DNA of 64,000 bases from an archaeon (lineage in GTDB: Archaea; Nanobdellota; Nanobdellia; Pacearchaeales; GW2011-AR1). The stretch's first letter is position 1. The number at the start of each line of letters is the position of its first letter. The stretch spans positions 19,861 through 83,860 of the forward strand of contig JABHNB010000001.1 of the NCBI GenBank assembly GCA_018694115.1. The letters are read 5' to 3'. Made by a program: the position numbers and the translations under genes. The notes below the pieces were generated by a model, which searched no databases, was not told where the DNA came from, and saw only the letters and a list, made by a program, of their open reading frames with translations. Positions 1-8,602 of this stretch are shown in pieces.

Positions 1-1218
1 GGGAGTAGCGCTTAAGGCCAGGCGAAAATTATAATCTTCTATTAAACCCCCGGAGGTCTTCAGTGCCCCGGTAGAATGAGCTTCATCTGCAATTAAAAAC
101 TTGTTAAATTCTGTCAAAGTTCTAATTTCTTCGATAAGAACTTTGGAAGTTATTAGTGCATAGCTTCCGACTACAACAAGATTCTCAAATACTCCCAGTT
201 TTAAATCCAAAATATTTTTCTTTAAATCTCTTTTCCAATTTGGATTATCATAAATTTTGCAAATTTTGCAAGGTTCTCCTTCAAATTCCTCTATCCATTG
301 ATTACAAATGGCCTTTGTTGGAGCAAAGATAAAAGTAGCGCTCTTTCCAGATTTTATAGCTTTTCTAAAAGCAAATAGGGCAGTTTTGGTCTTTCCACAA
401 CCAGTAGGCATTTCAATTATGCCCCTCTTGTCATTTTTCAACCACGCTTGTAATGCGGCATCTTGATGGGGATAGGGAGTGAGTGATTTTTTCTTCTTAG
501 TGGACATATTCTTGGAAGAAATAATTTGAAGGGATTCTTTTAATTCTGCCTCGGTCCTTGGCCGAATTCTCATTAATTCGTTCTCAAAAGCTTTTGATAA
601 AGAATAAGTTTTAGCCACAACCCCACAATTATCCCAAAACTTGTTAAATTTGGAAATAAACTCCCCTACATATTCCTCCTGCCCACTTATCCAGTCTTTG
701 AAAAAAGTTACTTGTTCAATATTTTTTTCATAGGCAGAATATGTTTCATTTGCAGATCCAGTAAATGCCACTTTGTCACCATATTCATCTTCAAATATCC
801 CTTGTTTGATATGCATTAAGTTATTGCCTTTTCCAAGAACAACCTTTATCTCAAGTTTCCCCTGATAGATTAACCATGCTAAAACTTTAGCGGAATTTAA
901 CTCCATTTCAGATTTCAGATTTTTAATATCTAATGCTATTCTATCTCCAATTTTCTGGTAGTCACAAGTCTTCTTTAGCTCCTGATGGTCTTCCTTACTT
1001 AATTCATAATTAATAATCAACTTCATCTTTCCGTTTTTTAAGAAGAGTTCTTCCAACCCCTCCGCTAATGAAATAAAAGATTTTGAAGAAAAATAGCTTC
1101 CGATCCTACTATATCTAATAGATTGTTTCAAAAGAAGATTCATTATTTCAGTTATGTCTTCAGAATCGGAATCATAAATTTTCTCTATTGAATCAGATAA
1201 TTCTTTTAAACCAGTCAT
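1..1218 (-). CDS. PLD-nuclease/DEAH-box superfamily 2 helicase, cut by the window edge
   Basis: Reading frame open on the minus strand from an ATG at 1218 to the left edge (406 codons seen; C-terminus missing). The first ~180 residues look like a phospholipase-D-type nuclease domain, with GSANETYSAYEKN in the place of an HKD-associated motif. The helicase part follows: MPTGCGKT (Walker A), IADEAHSTG (DEAH box) and LALSATP (motif III) as the last residues visible. PLD-helicase fusions act in restriction and phage defence, probably moving along and cutting DNA. Its ATG overlaps the stop of the next gene upstream (ATGA), so it is translationally coupled to the block that ends in the C5 methyltransferase. 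The product is therefore probably the motor/nuclease of that defence locus. The helicase identity is firm; the PLD assignment is a family inference. Confidence 0.85.
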   Translation of the reverse strand, partial: MTGLKELSDSIEKIYDSDSEDITEIMNLLLKQSIRYSRIGSYFSSKSFISLAEGLEELFLKNGKMKLIINYELSKEDHQELKKTCDYQKIGDRIALDIKNLKSEMELNSAKVLAWLIYQGKLEIKVVLGKGNNLMHIKQGIFEDEYGDKVAFTGSANETYSAYEKNIEQVTFFKDWISGQEEYVGEFISKFNKFWDNCGVVAKTYSLSKAFENELMRIRPRTEAELKESLQIISSKNMSTKKKKSLTPYPHQDAALQAWLKNDKRGIIEMPTGCGKTKTALFAFRKAIKSGKSATFIFAPTKAICNQWIEEFEGEPCKICKIYDNPNWKRDLKKNILDLKLGVFENLVVVGSYALITSKVLIEEIRTLTEFNKFLIADEAHSTGALKTSGGLIEDYNFRLALSATP

Positions 1219-1955
1219 CCAAGAAGTCTCCTAATTCTTATATTTTTCATATTTTCTTCTAAACTAAACATTTCATCCACATTTTTTTTAGCCCTACTAA
1301 AAGAATTATCTTCTTTTTCAAGTAGATCCAATTTCTTTGAAAATTCCATGAACTCTGAAGTTCCAAAGAAATTTTTTTCAAATTCCTTCTTTGCCTCTTT
1401 ATTTCCAATAGGCCTATTAAGAAATAAGAAAAATAAATAATGTATCTTTCTTTGTAAATCTCTTCCCTTTAATTCAAGGTATTTTCTTGGATTTTTTTTA
1501 TTCATAATGAGTTCTTCAATATATTTTACACCCGAATGTAACAAGATATTAGATCTTACAGAGTCCTCGATTAACTTCATGAGTTCATAATACTTATTAG
1601 AGATATAATTGTGATAATCCTCTTTTAAGGTCCAATATTTATTTATTAAATATTCTCCAAGTTTAGAATCATATTTTAAGAATTCCGATAAGACATGTAA
1701 GCAAATAAAAAAATCATCAACATAACCCTTTACCCCATACTCTTTCTCAGAAATAATATCTTCTGGAAGGATAAAATATGAAATAGCACTATTCATAAGC
1801 ATTTTTGTGATCCCATCCGCACTCTTATCACTAGAAATATTTGAAATTAAAGAAAAAATTGCAGGATAGTCTTTGATTAACTCAAAATCTTCGTCTTTTT
1901 TGTGAGTATTTATTAAATTCTTAAATATATCTTCAAAATCTACATAGTCTTCCAT
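1215..1955 (-). CDS. Unknown helical protein in the restriction block
   Basis: A 246-aa soluble, lysine- and asparagine-rich protein that I do not recognise. It looks largely alpha-helical, with no signal peptide, membrane segment or obvious catalytic motif. It lies between an AspBHI-N-like endonuclease gene upstream (44 nt gap) and the PLD-helicase gene downstream (4-nt overlap, ATGA). Such tight packing suggests that it is a subunit or adaptor of the same restriction or defence complex. A specificity or sensor role is possible, but nothing in the sequence shows it. Confidence 0.75.
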   Translation of the reverse strand: MEDYVDFEDIFKNLINTHKKDEDFELIKDYPAIFSLISNISSDKSADGITKMLMNSAISYFILPEDIISEKEYGVKGYVDDFFICLHVLSEFLKYDSKLGEYLINKYWTLKEDYHNYISNKYYELMKLIEDSVRSNILLHSGVKYIEELIMNKKNPRKYLELKGRDLQRKIHYLFFLFLNRPIGNKEAKKEFEKNFFGTSEFMEFSKKLDLLEKEDNSFSRAKKNVDEMFSLEENMKNIRIRRLLG

Positions 1956-1998
1956 TATCAGGTAATAAATATGGCCATATTTATAGTTAACTGTGTGA

Positions 1999-3141
1999 TC
2001 ATTCTTGCTTAAGGTTCAAAAATTTAAAAAGATCTTTTTCAGATAGGGCATTATTCTTTATCATTCTTGACTCTTTTAAAAAATTAATAATATCGTTGCC
2101 GCTAATTAACTTAATTGGATAATCATCTTCAAATAATTCTTCCTGCGCTTGTAATGTATAATACGATGTGGTGATGAATATCCCATATTCTCCACGAGTT
2201 AGTTTTGCTGCTAAACGAGATAATTCCTTAGGTCCAACTCCGCTAGACCTTGCAAACTTTTTAGCTTCTCCTTTAAAATTTATTTCATATTTTAGGGGGT
2301 ATGGCAATGTAAATCTCCCAAAGAAATCAAACCCCTTATCCCTTACTGCCCGAGTAGTTACAATTTCATGCTTTATATCTTTTATAGATTCCAGAAGTCT
2401 TACTGTAAAAAACTCAAACTCCCGGGATAATAAACTATTTATTCTCTTTAGAATTAAATCATCATTGGAATTAATTGGAGGTAATTGTTCATTTTTGGAT
2501 CTTAATCGTTTATTCCATACCTTCAGATATTTGGGTGTTTTTCCAGAAGAATAGTCCTTCCAAGCACTTGGAGAATCGGATTCTTTTTCATATATTCTGT
2601 TATGTATCCACTCAATTTTTACCTTTTCAGTATCCAATATCCGGAGTATTGCACGATAATTTCTAACAGGTTTACCCTTATCCTCAAACCAAGTTCTTTC
2701 AAGATTTTCTAACACGCACAATCCCTCAAAAAAGATTTTTCCACTTACTGGCTTTGAAAAAAGTAAAATTGGCGGAATCTTATCAAGATTACCCTCCAAA
2801 AGATTAACGTGGACCTTTTTTAGTAATTTATTTCCCATGAAGTCTTCACAAGATTTTTTTAGATCATATTTAGAATCCCCCCAGTAATATGCCTTACCTG
2901 CCAATCTATCGATTACATCCTCCCAAGGATTATGATATGAACTGCTAGCAGTTTTTGAAATTAATATTATTGCGGCAGGAAGATCTTTTTTCTTCGCATA
3001 ATTTAACCACCGAATTCCTGGAGAATTCATCATTCCACTTACATTCTTAATATTTAACCAACGCATGAATTGATCTTCATCAAACTTGGGATTGCCCTTA
3101 TCTATATATTCTTTTCCCAGTTTGTAACTTTTTTCTACCAT
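1999..3141 (-). CDS. Restriction endonuclease with AspBHI-N-like domain and Mrr-like nuclease domain
   Basis: 380 aa. The N-terminal ~200 residues resemble the RE_AspBHI_N domain: a PGIRWLNYAKK stretch, YHNPWEDVIDRLAGKAYYWGD, PPILLFSKPVSGKIFFEGL and TWFEDKGKPVRNYRA. The C-terminal ~130 residues fit an Mrr-type PD-(D/E)xK nuclease: GFDFFG supplies the Asp, FKGEAKKF the ExK, and GIFITTSYYTLQAQEE with IKLISG completes the fold. It would cut DNA at unmodified or modified sites. It is only 6 nt downstream of the C5 methyltransferase, which fits a restriction-modification pair, with the helicase two genes further on. Family recognition is from remembered motifs. Whether the target is unmethylated or 5mC-modified DNA cannot be told here. 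Confidence 0.8.
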   Translation of the reverse strand: MVEKSYKLGKEYIDKGNPKFDEDQFMRWLNIKNVSGMMNSPGIRWLNYAKKKDLPAAIILISKTASSSYHNPWEDVIDRLAGKAYYWGDSKYDLKKSCEDFMGNKLLKKVHVNLLEGNLDKIPPILLFSKPVSGKIFFEGLCVLENLERTWFEDKGKPVRNYRAILRILDTEKVKIEWIHNRIYEKESDSPSAWKDYSSGKTPKYLKVWNKRLRSKNEQLPPINSNDDLILKRINSLLSREFEFFTVRLLESIKDIKHEIVTTRAVRDKGFDFFGRFTLPYPLKYEINFKGEAKKFARSSGVGPKELSRLAAKLTRGEYGIFITTSYYTLQAQEELFEDDYPIKLISGNDIINFLKESRMIKNNALSEKDLFKFLNLKQE

Positions 3142-3147
3142 TTGAAG

Positions 3148-4212
3148 TTAACAATAATTATCCAATAAAAATTGGACTCTTTTTGCCATTTTTTCGGCAA
3201 ATTTTGGCGGAACAGCATTTGCAATTTGTTGAGATACTGAGCCCATGTTTCCTTTAAATTTATACTGTTTTGGAAAGCTATGTAAAATTGCCATTTCCCT
3301 ATTTGAAAGATATCTATCTTTGATTGGGTGGATTACGTAATTATTTGTTATTGTTCTTGAAGGCTCATCCGGATGTAACCTCCGATAATAAGAGCCATAT
3401 CTTTTTACTATCACTTCCTTCCCATTACGAATTTTCTTTGTTTTTAATGAGTCTGGTAAATCTTCGTAATAACCTCCTGGGGGGATATTCCTTATTTTCT
3501 CTAGAGTTTCTGGTTCATTAATCGTAAAATTGTGGTTACTTAAACTTTCATTATCTTTTATTTTAGCTAGGGCTTCTCCGGAAGTGATTATCCTATTCGA
3601 TTCCTTTGGGAATCCATTATCAACATTTTCATCAAGAAATTCCATTAACCTTTTTACATTAGTGGCTAGAAAAATCACTCTTTTTCTTTTTTGAGGAACA
3701 TCATACTTATCCATGGAGATAATTTTACAGTAAGTTTCATATCCAATTTCCTTGAATGCCTCCCGAATTATTTCAGAATATAATTTCCCCTCCTGATTTT
3801 TCCTATGTAGAAGGTCCCTTACATTTTCCATCAACACTATCTTTGGTTTTAGAAGTTTAACCTTTTTAATATACTCTTGAGACAGCGTTCTTCTATTGTC
3901 TTCTTTTTTTAGTTCAGATAACTTAATCAGATGATTATTATTTAATCTCGTGAAACACTGGCAAGGGGGCCCCCCAATTAATACATCAACTTGCATGTTA
4001 TTAGTAACCTCTGCTAATTCTTCTTCAGTAATGTCTTGAATTGGTTTCTCAAAAAATTTAACTTGCGGATAATTTGCCCTAAATGTCGTAGCAGCATCCT
4101 CCCACGAATCATTCCCAAATAAAACTGAGAAATCATTTTTCTCAAAACCGTGATCAAAACCACCACAACCACTAAAAAAGGAAGCCACTGTATACGGTTT
4201 ATCTTTTGACAT
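3148..4212 (-). CDS. DNA (cytosine-5)-methyltransferase
   Basis: 354 aa, a full-length C5 methyltransferase transferring a methyl group from SAM to cytosine. Motifs in order: FFSGCGGF (motif I, residues ~12-19), GGPPCQCF (motif IV with the catalytic Cys, ~80-87), MENVRDL (motif VI), QKRKRVIFLA (motif VIII), a target-recognition stretch, LHPDEPSRTITNN (motif IX region) and SQQIANAVPP (motif X) near the C-terminus. It is the first gene of the minus-strand block followed by the endonuclease, the unknown protein and the PLD-helicase. Its job is probably host protection in that system. Confidence 0.95.
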   Translation of the reverse strand: MSKDKPYTVASFFSGCGGFDHGFEKNDFSVLFGNDSWEDAATTFRANYPQVKFFEKPIQDITEEELAEVTNNMQVDVLIGGPPCQCFTRLNNNHLIKLSELKKEDNRRTLSQEYIKKVKLLKPKIVLMENVRDLLHRKNQEGKLYSEIIREAFKEIGYETYCKIISMDKYDVPQKRKRVIFLATNVKRLMEFLDENVDNGFPKESNRIITSGEALAKIKDNESLSNHNFTINEPETLEKIRNIPPGGYYEDLPDSLKTKKIRNGKEVIVKRYGSYYRRLHPDEPSRTITNNYVIHPIKDRYLSNREMAILHSFPKQYKFKGNMGSVSQQIANAVPPKFAEKMAKRVQFLLDNYC

Positions 4213-4329
4213 TATTTAAATCACCCATTCCAATAATTTGAATATTCTCAGATTTATAAATACTATTATTTGTCATACCCTGGTCTTTTTAGCTTCTCCA
4301 CAACCCCTCCATCAATCTCATCCACCACT

Positions 4330-5844
4330 TCAGTCCCCATCGTCAACAACCCCCAACAATTCTTTCACAATCTCAACCTCTGCCAACGTATCCAACTCAC
4401 AATACTTTTCCAACGCATCCCTAACCTTCTTTCTCTCTGCATCATCAACATCCCCAAACGTAACCCGTTCATACTCTAAACTTGCAAACATCCCCTCTCC
4501 AATCTCCAAATCATCATATTTCAAATTAGTCAAACAAGGCAAAACCTTTTTTATCGAAGCACTTCCGCATTGCTTCGGATCATAATAATGGAAATTTCTG
4601 AAAACATCTAAAAGATCCTTGATTCTAGGCTCAATATTATCACCATACCATCCCTTAAATTCTGGCAACGCCTCACAGCCCTCTTTCATAACGCCCTTCT
4701 CAAACCCTTGATTATAAACTAAAATGCTCCCAGAGTCTCCCAAATTGTCTTTTAGGGTTTGCATAAACTTGGGTCTTGAGTCGCTTGTGCCTTCTGCAAG
4801 GAAAGAGATATGCTCGCATTCTCCGCCTTCTTCTTTCTGAATATGTAGGGAGAATTGGAAGGGGATTCTTTGATATGGCTTCATTCCATCAAACTTAGGG
4901 ATAGCAGGATTAATTGTTTCAAAATCTAGGTAGTAAAGCGGATACTTCAAATTTCTAAGGAAATTATTTATCTCTGTTTTATCTATATGTTTAGGCCCTT
5001 CATGTGTCATGTCCTTAGGGGACGCCGCCTCACAAGCTAATCTTCTCTGTATCTGTTGTTTATCATTCAATTTTGTACTCTCTGGAACATCACTTAAGCA
5101 GACAATTCCTCCATCGTATAATTCAAAACATTTTTTCTTAAACATCCTGTAAAAATCAAATACGCTGTCTTTTGGTACATCTTTCCAGCATTCACATTTT
5201 AACGAACATTCGTAAGGATCGCTGCATGAAACTCCGATCTTACAGGAAGGTTCTTTCTTGGAATTGATAATCTTGTGCATCTCTTGGATTCTTTCTTCTA
5301 TTCCTTCGGAATATTCTTCTACCTTATCATTAATTTCTGTTTGAATGAATAATTCTTCTGGCTCGATCTCCCCATCTTTGATATATTCGTTATTAATGTG
5401 CATCAAAAAACACTTTCTAATCTTTAGTCCCGCTTTTTCATAAACATGCTTTTGAAATGAAACATCGTGAATATTCACATCTTTTACTTTTGTGGCATTT
5501 TTGACTTCTATAATGTCCCATTCATCTTCTCCTACAGGGAGTAGGATGTCTGCCCGAGAGTATACGTCGTCGGTTAGAATTCCTGCCTCGTAAATGGTCT
5601 TTCTGCTTTTAATGGCTTCCTTAGTTTTTTCTATATTCTCTTTGAAATCTAAGTTAGCTAAATCTATGCCTTTTGGGAAAACCTTTGTTGCAAGAACTCC
5701 GATAATGTCTCCCATCTCAAAATTATGTTTTGCAGAATAGTCTGGCTCTGGAATTCTTTCTTTGTTGTTCTTAGTGACCCAGAGTAGTTTTGGGCATTGT
5801 AGGCCGAGGAGATAATTTGATTTTGTTAGTAGTTTATTTGCCAT
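4330..5844 (-). CDS. DUF2779-family protein (Cas4-like plus RNase H-like nuclease domains)
   Basis: 504 aa. It begins LTKSNYLLGLQCPKLLWV, the usual start of DUF2779/Cas4-related proteins. An N-terminal PD-(D/E)xK-like part follows (DILLPVGEDEWDIIEVKN: D and ExK). A Cys-rich stretch around residues 200-230 (CKIGVSC, CSLKCEC) could hold an iron-sulfur cluster or zinc. The C-terminal part contains YYLDFETINPAIP, a DFET-type DEDD exonuclease motif, and LVYNQGFEKGV. Members are predicted DNA/RNA nucleases of unknown role. It follows the restriction block on the same strand after ~118 nt and may belong to the same accessory region. Confidence 0.85.
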   Translation of the reverse strand: MANKLLTKSNYLLGLQCPKLLWVTKNNKERIPEPDYSAKHNFEMGDIIGVLATKVFPKGIDLANLDFKENIEKTKEAIKSRKTIYEAGILTDDVYSRADILLPVGEDEWDIIEVKNATKVKDVNIHDVSFQKHVYEKAGLKIRKCFLMHINNEYIKDGEIEPEELFIQTEINDKVEEYSEGIEERIQEMHKIINSKKEPSCKIGVSCSDPYECSLKCECWKDVPKDSVFDFYRMFKKKCFELYDGGIVCLSDVPESTKLNDKQQIQRRLACEAASPKDMTHEGPKHIDKTEINNFLRNLKYPLYYLDFETINPAIPKFDGMKPYQRIPFQFSLHIQKEEGGECEHISFLAEGTSDSRPKFMQTLKDNLGDSGSILVYNQGFEKGVMKEGCEALPEFKGWYGDNIEPRIKDLLDVFRNFHYYDPKQCGSASIKKVLPCLTNLKYDDLEIGEGMFASLEYERVTFGDVDDAERKKVRDALEKYCELDTLAEVEIVKELLGVVDDGD

Positions 5845-5863
5845 TTCTTTCCCTTAAAAATCT

Positions 5864-6298
5864 TTAGAATCCTCCAAACCCCATTCCAAATGGATTCTGC
5901 TTCTTCCTTTTTTTCACAATCCGTTTCTTAGTTTCTTTGCTCACCACTTTATGATTTATCGTATTCCCAAAGGAATCTTTTGTTTTTAGAACTTTTTTCT
6001 TGTCATGGGCTTCCCTGTGGTGAATTGGACATAGTAAAACAATATTCTGAACCCGATTGTCATCATTTTTCATATTTTTATGATGAAAATCTAAATAGGT
6101 CGAATGCCTGCATCCCTTGGCCTCACATTTATTTCCAGCCCTTTTCTTAACTGCTGTTTTAATTTTTGCGGAAACGGGTTCCCTAATTCGCTTATTAGAA
6201 ATCATTCGTTGGATATCTCTTTTTCTTGGCAATACATTACGTGCAGAAGGAATTTTGGGTTTCTTTATTTTCACTGGCTTAAAGTCAAACATTCCCAT
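5864..6298 (-). CDS. Small HNH nuclease-like protein
   Basis: 144 aa, very basic. A zinc-type HNH signature sits at residues ~55-95: KCEAKGC, then LDFHHKN, then NIVLLCPIHHREAH, giving Cys pairs and the His-Asn-His core. Basic tails lie on both sides. Such small HNH proteins are typical of mobile or viral DNA in archaea and may nick or cut DNA. The start at 6298 gives the conserved basic N-terminus. It lies 19 nt upstream of the DUF2779 gene and is likely co-transcribed with it. Confidence 0.8.
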   Translation of the reverse strand: MGMFDFKPVKIKKPKIPSARNVLPRKRDIQRMISNKRIREPVSAKIKTAVKKRAGNKCEAKGCRHSTYLDFHHKNMKNDDNRVQNIVLLCPIHHREAHDKKKVLKTKDSFGNTINHKVVSKETKKRIVKKRKKQNPFGMGFGGF

Positions 6299-6336
6299 AT
6301 AATGTACAAATAACTATTATTAATAAATGCTTTGTA

Positions 6337-6669
6337 TCATTTAACATAAATCCGCGTTCCCCTTACTTCCAGCCCTTCGCCTTTCGGGTCGTTGGCAACA
6401 TAAGTCTTAATACATTTCTGACAACAAAAAGAAAAAGTCTCCATTCCGATTCCCATTTTTATCTCTTTTGTAGGTTTTCCACAAACAACACAGTTTTTCC
6501 GATTAATATTTCCCTTCATTTTTGCCTTTAAATCAATTATAGCCTCATCAAAGAATAGGCTCGGGCTAATATTATTCTTATCCATCCATTCTTTGTTTTC
6601 TTTTGTGGTCCGGACAGTAATAATCACGTCTTTTGGTTCAGGTTTTTGAATTTTTGATAGTTCTACCAT
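6337..6669 (-). CDS. Small protein with a four-cysteine zinc finger
   Basis: 110 aa. The N-terminal half (VIITVRTTKENKEWMDKNNISPSLFFDEAI) resembles a ribbon-helix-helix DNA-binding segment. The C-terminal half has CVVCGKP and FCCQKCIKTY, a CxxC...CxxC zinc site. It could be a small DNA-binding regulator of the surrounding cluster. No family name is offered. Confidence 0.7.
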   Translation of the reverse strand: MVELSKIQKPEPKDVIITVRTTKENKEWMDKNNISPSLFFDEAIIDLKAKMKGNINRKNCVVCGKPTKEIKMGIGMETFSFCCQKCIKTYVANDPKGEGLEVRGTRIYVK

Positions 6670-6714
6670 GTAATACGTATGTAATACGGGTTTATAAAAT
6701 TTTGGGAATGTTTA

Positions 6715-7041
6715 TTATTTTTTAGAAATTTCACCCATCCACCTTTTTGCCAATTTATCTGCCTCGACCTCATTATTTTTCTTCTTGCTATGGTGGAGCC
6801 TAAGGTGTGCGATTTCATGAAAAAGAATTCTTGTTTGTTTTTCTCGGCCATAGGTCCAAAAAACTGGAAACAGAAATATGAAGGAACTAAAGTTTTTATC
6901 ATAACAGTGAACAAATGCATTCTGTTTTCTCTTTTGATATCTGCCTGTATGGTACTGCGTCTCTTTTTCGACAAACGCCCCCATCCTTTTTGGCAACAGA
7001 CTTTCAATTTCAGTTATTATTTTAATCTGTTTTTTGTTCAT
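6715..7041 (-). CDS. Small HExxH zinc metallopeptidase-like protein
   Basis: 108 aa with start at 7041; an upstream ATG at 7086 would give 123 aa but a longer overlap with the preceding gene. FHEIAHLRLHH is a zinc-protease HExxH motif, followed by EVEADKLAKRW, where the Glu could be the third zinc ligand, as in ImmA/IrrE and SprT-like proteins. ImmA-like peptidases often cut repressors of mobile elements. It overlaps the zinc-finger gene upstream by 20 nt. There is no membrane segment. Confidence 0.7.
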   Translation of the reverse strand: MNKKQIKIITEIESLLPKRMGAFVEKETQYHTGRYQKRKQNAFVHCYDKNFSSFIFLFPVFWTYGREKQTRILFHEIAHLRLHHSKKKNNEVEADKLAKRWMGEISKK

Positions 7042-7276
7042 CTTTTTTCCCAATCTCTTCGGGATAGACCCAATCTCCTTTTTCATCTTTTATACATATA
7101 AGACCTTCCCCAGATAGTTCTTTATAACATTTTTCACAAACTTTTTTGCTTGTTCCCCCATACATCCTAGCATCAACATCCCAATAAATTTCTCCAGGGA
7201 ATGTCATCAATCTTTCCGACTCTTCCAATTTCCTTGAGCACCGGGAACATTTTTTTATTTCGGATTCATAACTCAT
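7022..7276 (-). CDS. Small zinc-finger protein
   Basis: 84 aa. CSRCSRKL near the N-terminus and VCEKCYKEL around residue 50 form a CxxC...CxxC zinc site on either side of a Gly/Tyr-rich loop. It is tightly packed, with 3 nt to the HNH gene upstream and overlap with the HExxH gene downstream. Function unknown. Confidence 0.65.
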   Translation of the reverse strand: MSYESEIKKCSRCSRKLEESERLMTFPGEIYWDVDARMYGGTSKKVCEKCYKELSGEGLICIKDEKGDWVYPEEIGKKDEQKTD

Positions 7277-7279
7277 TTT

Positions 7280-7501
7280 TTATTTTCTCCTTTTTATTTT
7301 CCCATGTAATTTTGAGTGAAAAGACCGGCTCATAACGGATAAATTATCTTTTCTAAAATTATTCTTATTTTCATCTTGATGATGTACAACCTCGTGTTTT
7401 CTCAGAGGTCTACCAATTTTATTTTCGGCAACCTTTCTGTGCATCAACTTTCCGTTTCTTGTAAGGGGATACCCTTTTTTATTTTTTTTCAAATAAACCA
7501 T
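7280..7501 (-). CDS. HNH-type homing-endonuclease-like small protein
   Basis: 73 aa. The core reads VVHHQDENKNNFRKDNLSVM...SFHSKLHG, the pattern of HNH_3-type small nucleases (HH, N, N and H residues in order). It is followed by a basic C-terminus. Comparable proteins occur in phages and mobile elements. It lies directly upstream of the zinc-finger gene on the same strand, making this the second HNH protein of the 5.9-7.5 kb cluster. Confidence 0.75.
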   Translation of the reverse strand: MVYLKKNKKGYPLTRNGKLMHRKVAENKIGRPLRKHEVVHHQDENKNNFRKDNLSVMSRSFHSKLHGKIKRRK

Positions 7502-7579
7502 TTTATCCTAAATATAAACCCGGCAGATTTTTCTGCCGGGATGGATGGTAAAACAACCAATCGCTAAAGCGAATATAAT

Positions 7580-7996
7580 TTACGAAGAGATGAATTTATC
7601 TCTTCTTTTCCTCCTTTCTTCTTCCAATTCTTTAATTTCATTTGCCCAATATTCTCTTGAATGCTCATCAGTCTCTCGTTGCATAATGGCCTCTTCTAAA
7701 ATTTCCTTTTCTTCACTCAAATCAAAAAGATTTTCCTTTTCTTTCTTATTTAATTGTTTTATTGGCCCTAATTTTTTAATTTCATCATTGACTATTTTAA
7801 TTCTTTTTTTATCAATTATTAATTGTTTTTGAGTAAACAATTCCTCTTTCTCTACCCTAATTTTTAATTCGTGGATAGATCTCTTAATCAATGTTGTTCG
7901 ATCACTATAGGATTTTTTTGAATGGGCATCAATCCAATCTAATAATTCTTTTTCAATCCTGAAATTAACCTGTGTGGTTTCTTTTTTATCTGCCAT
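7580..7996 (-). CDS. Ribbon-helix-helix-like protein with coiled-coil tail
   Basis: 138 aa. VNFRIEKELLDWIDAHSKKSYSDRTTLIKRSIHELK fits a ribbon-helix-helix fold: a short strand then two helices. The rest is charged, Glu/Lys-rich and predicted coiled coil. It is probably a DNA-binding regulator of the small-gene cluster that follows it on the minus strand. Upstream of its start lie short AT-rich runs suitable for an archaeal promoter. Confidence 0.7.
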   Translation of the reverse strand: MADKKETTQVNFRIEKELLDWIDAHSKKSYSDRTTLIKRSIHELKIRVEKEELFTQKQLIIDKKRIKIVNDEIKKLGPIKQLNKKEKENLFDLSEEKEILEEAIMQRETDEHSREYWANEIKELEEERRKRRDKFISS

Positions 7997-8067
7997 TGTA
8001 TATTATTACTATACATTGCTATATATAAATGTTTCTATTACAAGTATTCCCCCAAAAACCTTAACCT

Positions 8068-8595
8068 TCATCTCCCCCACGCCTCCAGAAACCTCCTCTT
8101 CTCCCCCTGCCCAAACACCCTTACCTTCCCAGGATATTTCTTCATAAGGCCGTCAAAATAAATCCTACCCTTTCCACCCTTTCGATAATCTAAATAATTG
8201 GCGTAGACAAGCTTAAGCGGATTACTGGGGGAATATTCTTCTCCGCTGGCGTTCTTCTGGAAATGGCGTTTGATGATTCTGTAAGATTTACGGAGGAAAC
8301 CTGCCTCGAGAATGATGATTAAATCGGCTCGCTTTTCTGCGCAGCTGACGTATGTGGTTGCTCCTGTTGCAATCATCCATTTATCTTTCTTGCAGATCTT
8401 CTTTAGCATGTCGCACTTTTCTTTGTAATCTCTTCTAACGGTAAATCTTTTTATCCAGGCCAGGTCGTCGGTATCGTAGAACTTAATGCGGGATTTTTTG
8501 GAAAGTCTCTCTCCGAACCAGTTTTTCCCGGTTCCGGAGGCTCCGAAGATTAGAATTCGTTTTGGGGTTGTGGGTTTGGGTTTTTTTGTAGTCAT
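8068..8595 (-). CDS. P-loop nucleotide kinase-like protein
   Basis: 175 aa. ILIFGASGTGKNWFGERLSKK is a Walker A P-loop at residues ~14-34, followed by YDTDDLAWI, the acceptor-site region seen in adenylate-kinase/topology-modulation (FlaR-like) proteins. ADLIIILEAG corresponds to the Walker B strand. It would phosphorylate a small molecule or nucleotide. The next gene upstream is 7 nt away on the same strand. Confidence 0.8.
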   Translation of the reverse strand: MTTKKPKPTTPKRILIFGASGTGKNWFGERLSKKSRIKFYDTDDLAWIKRFTVRRDYKEKCDMLKKICKKDKWMIATGATTYVSCAEKRADLIIILEAGFLRKSYRIIKRHFQKNASGEEYSPSNPLKLVYANYLDYRKGGKGRIYFDGLMKKYPGKVRVFGQGEKRRFLEAWGR

Positions 8596-8602
8596 GGAGG
8601 TA

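Noticed and set aside
1..4212. Canonical DISARM system
   Set aside because: DrmA and DrmB are not visible, and the endonuclease with an AspBHI-N-like domain is not part of DISARM. Only the C5 methyltransferase and PLD/helicase parts are similar.
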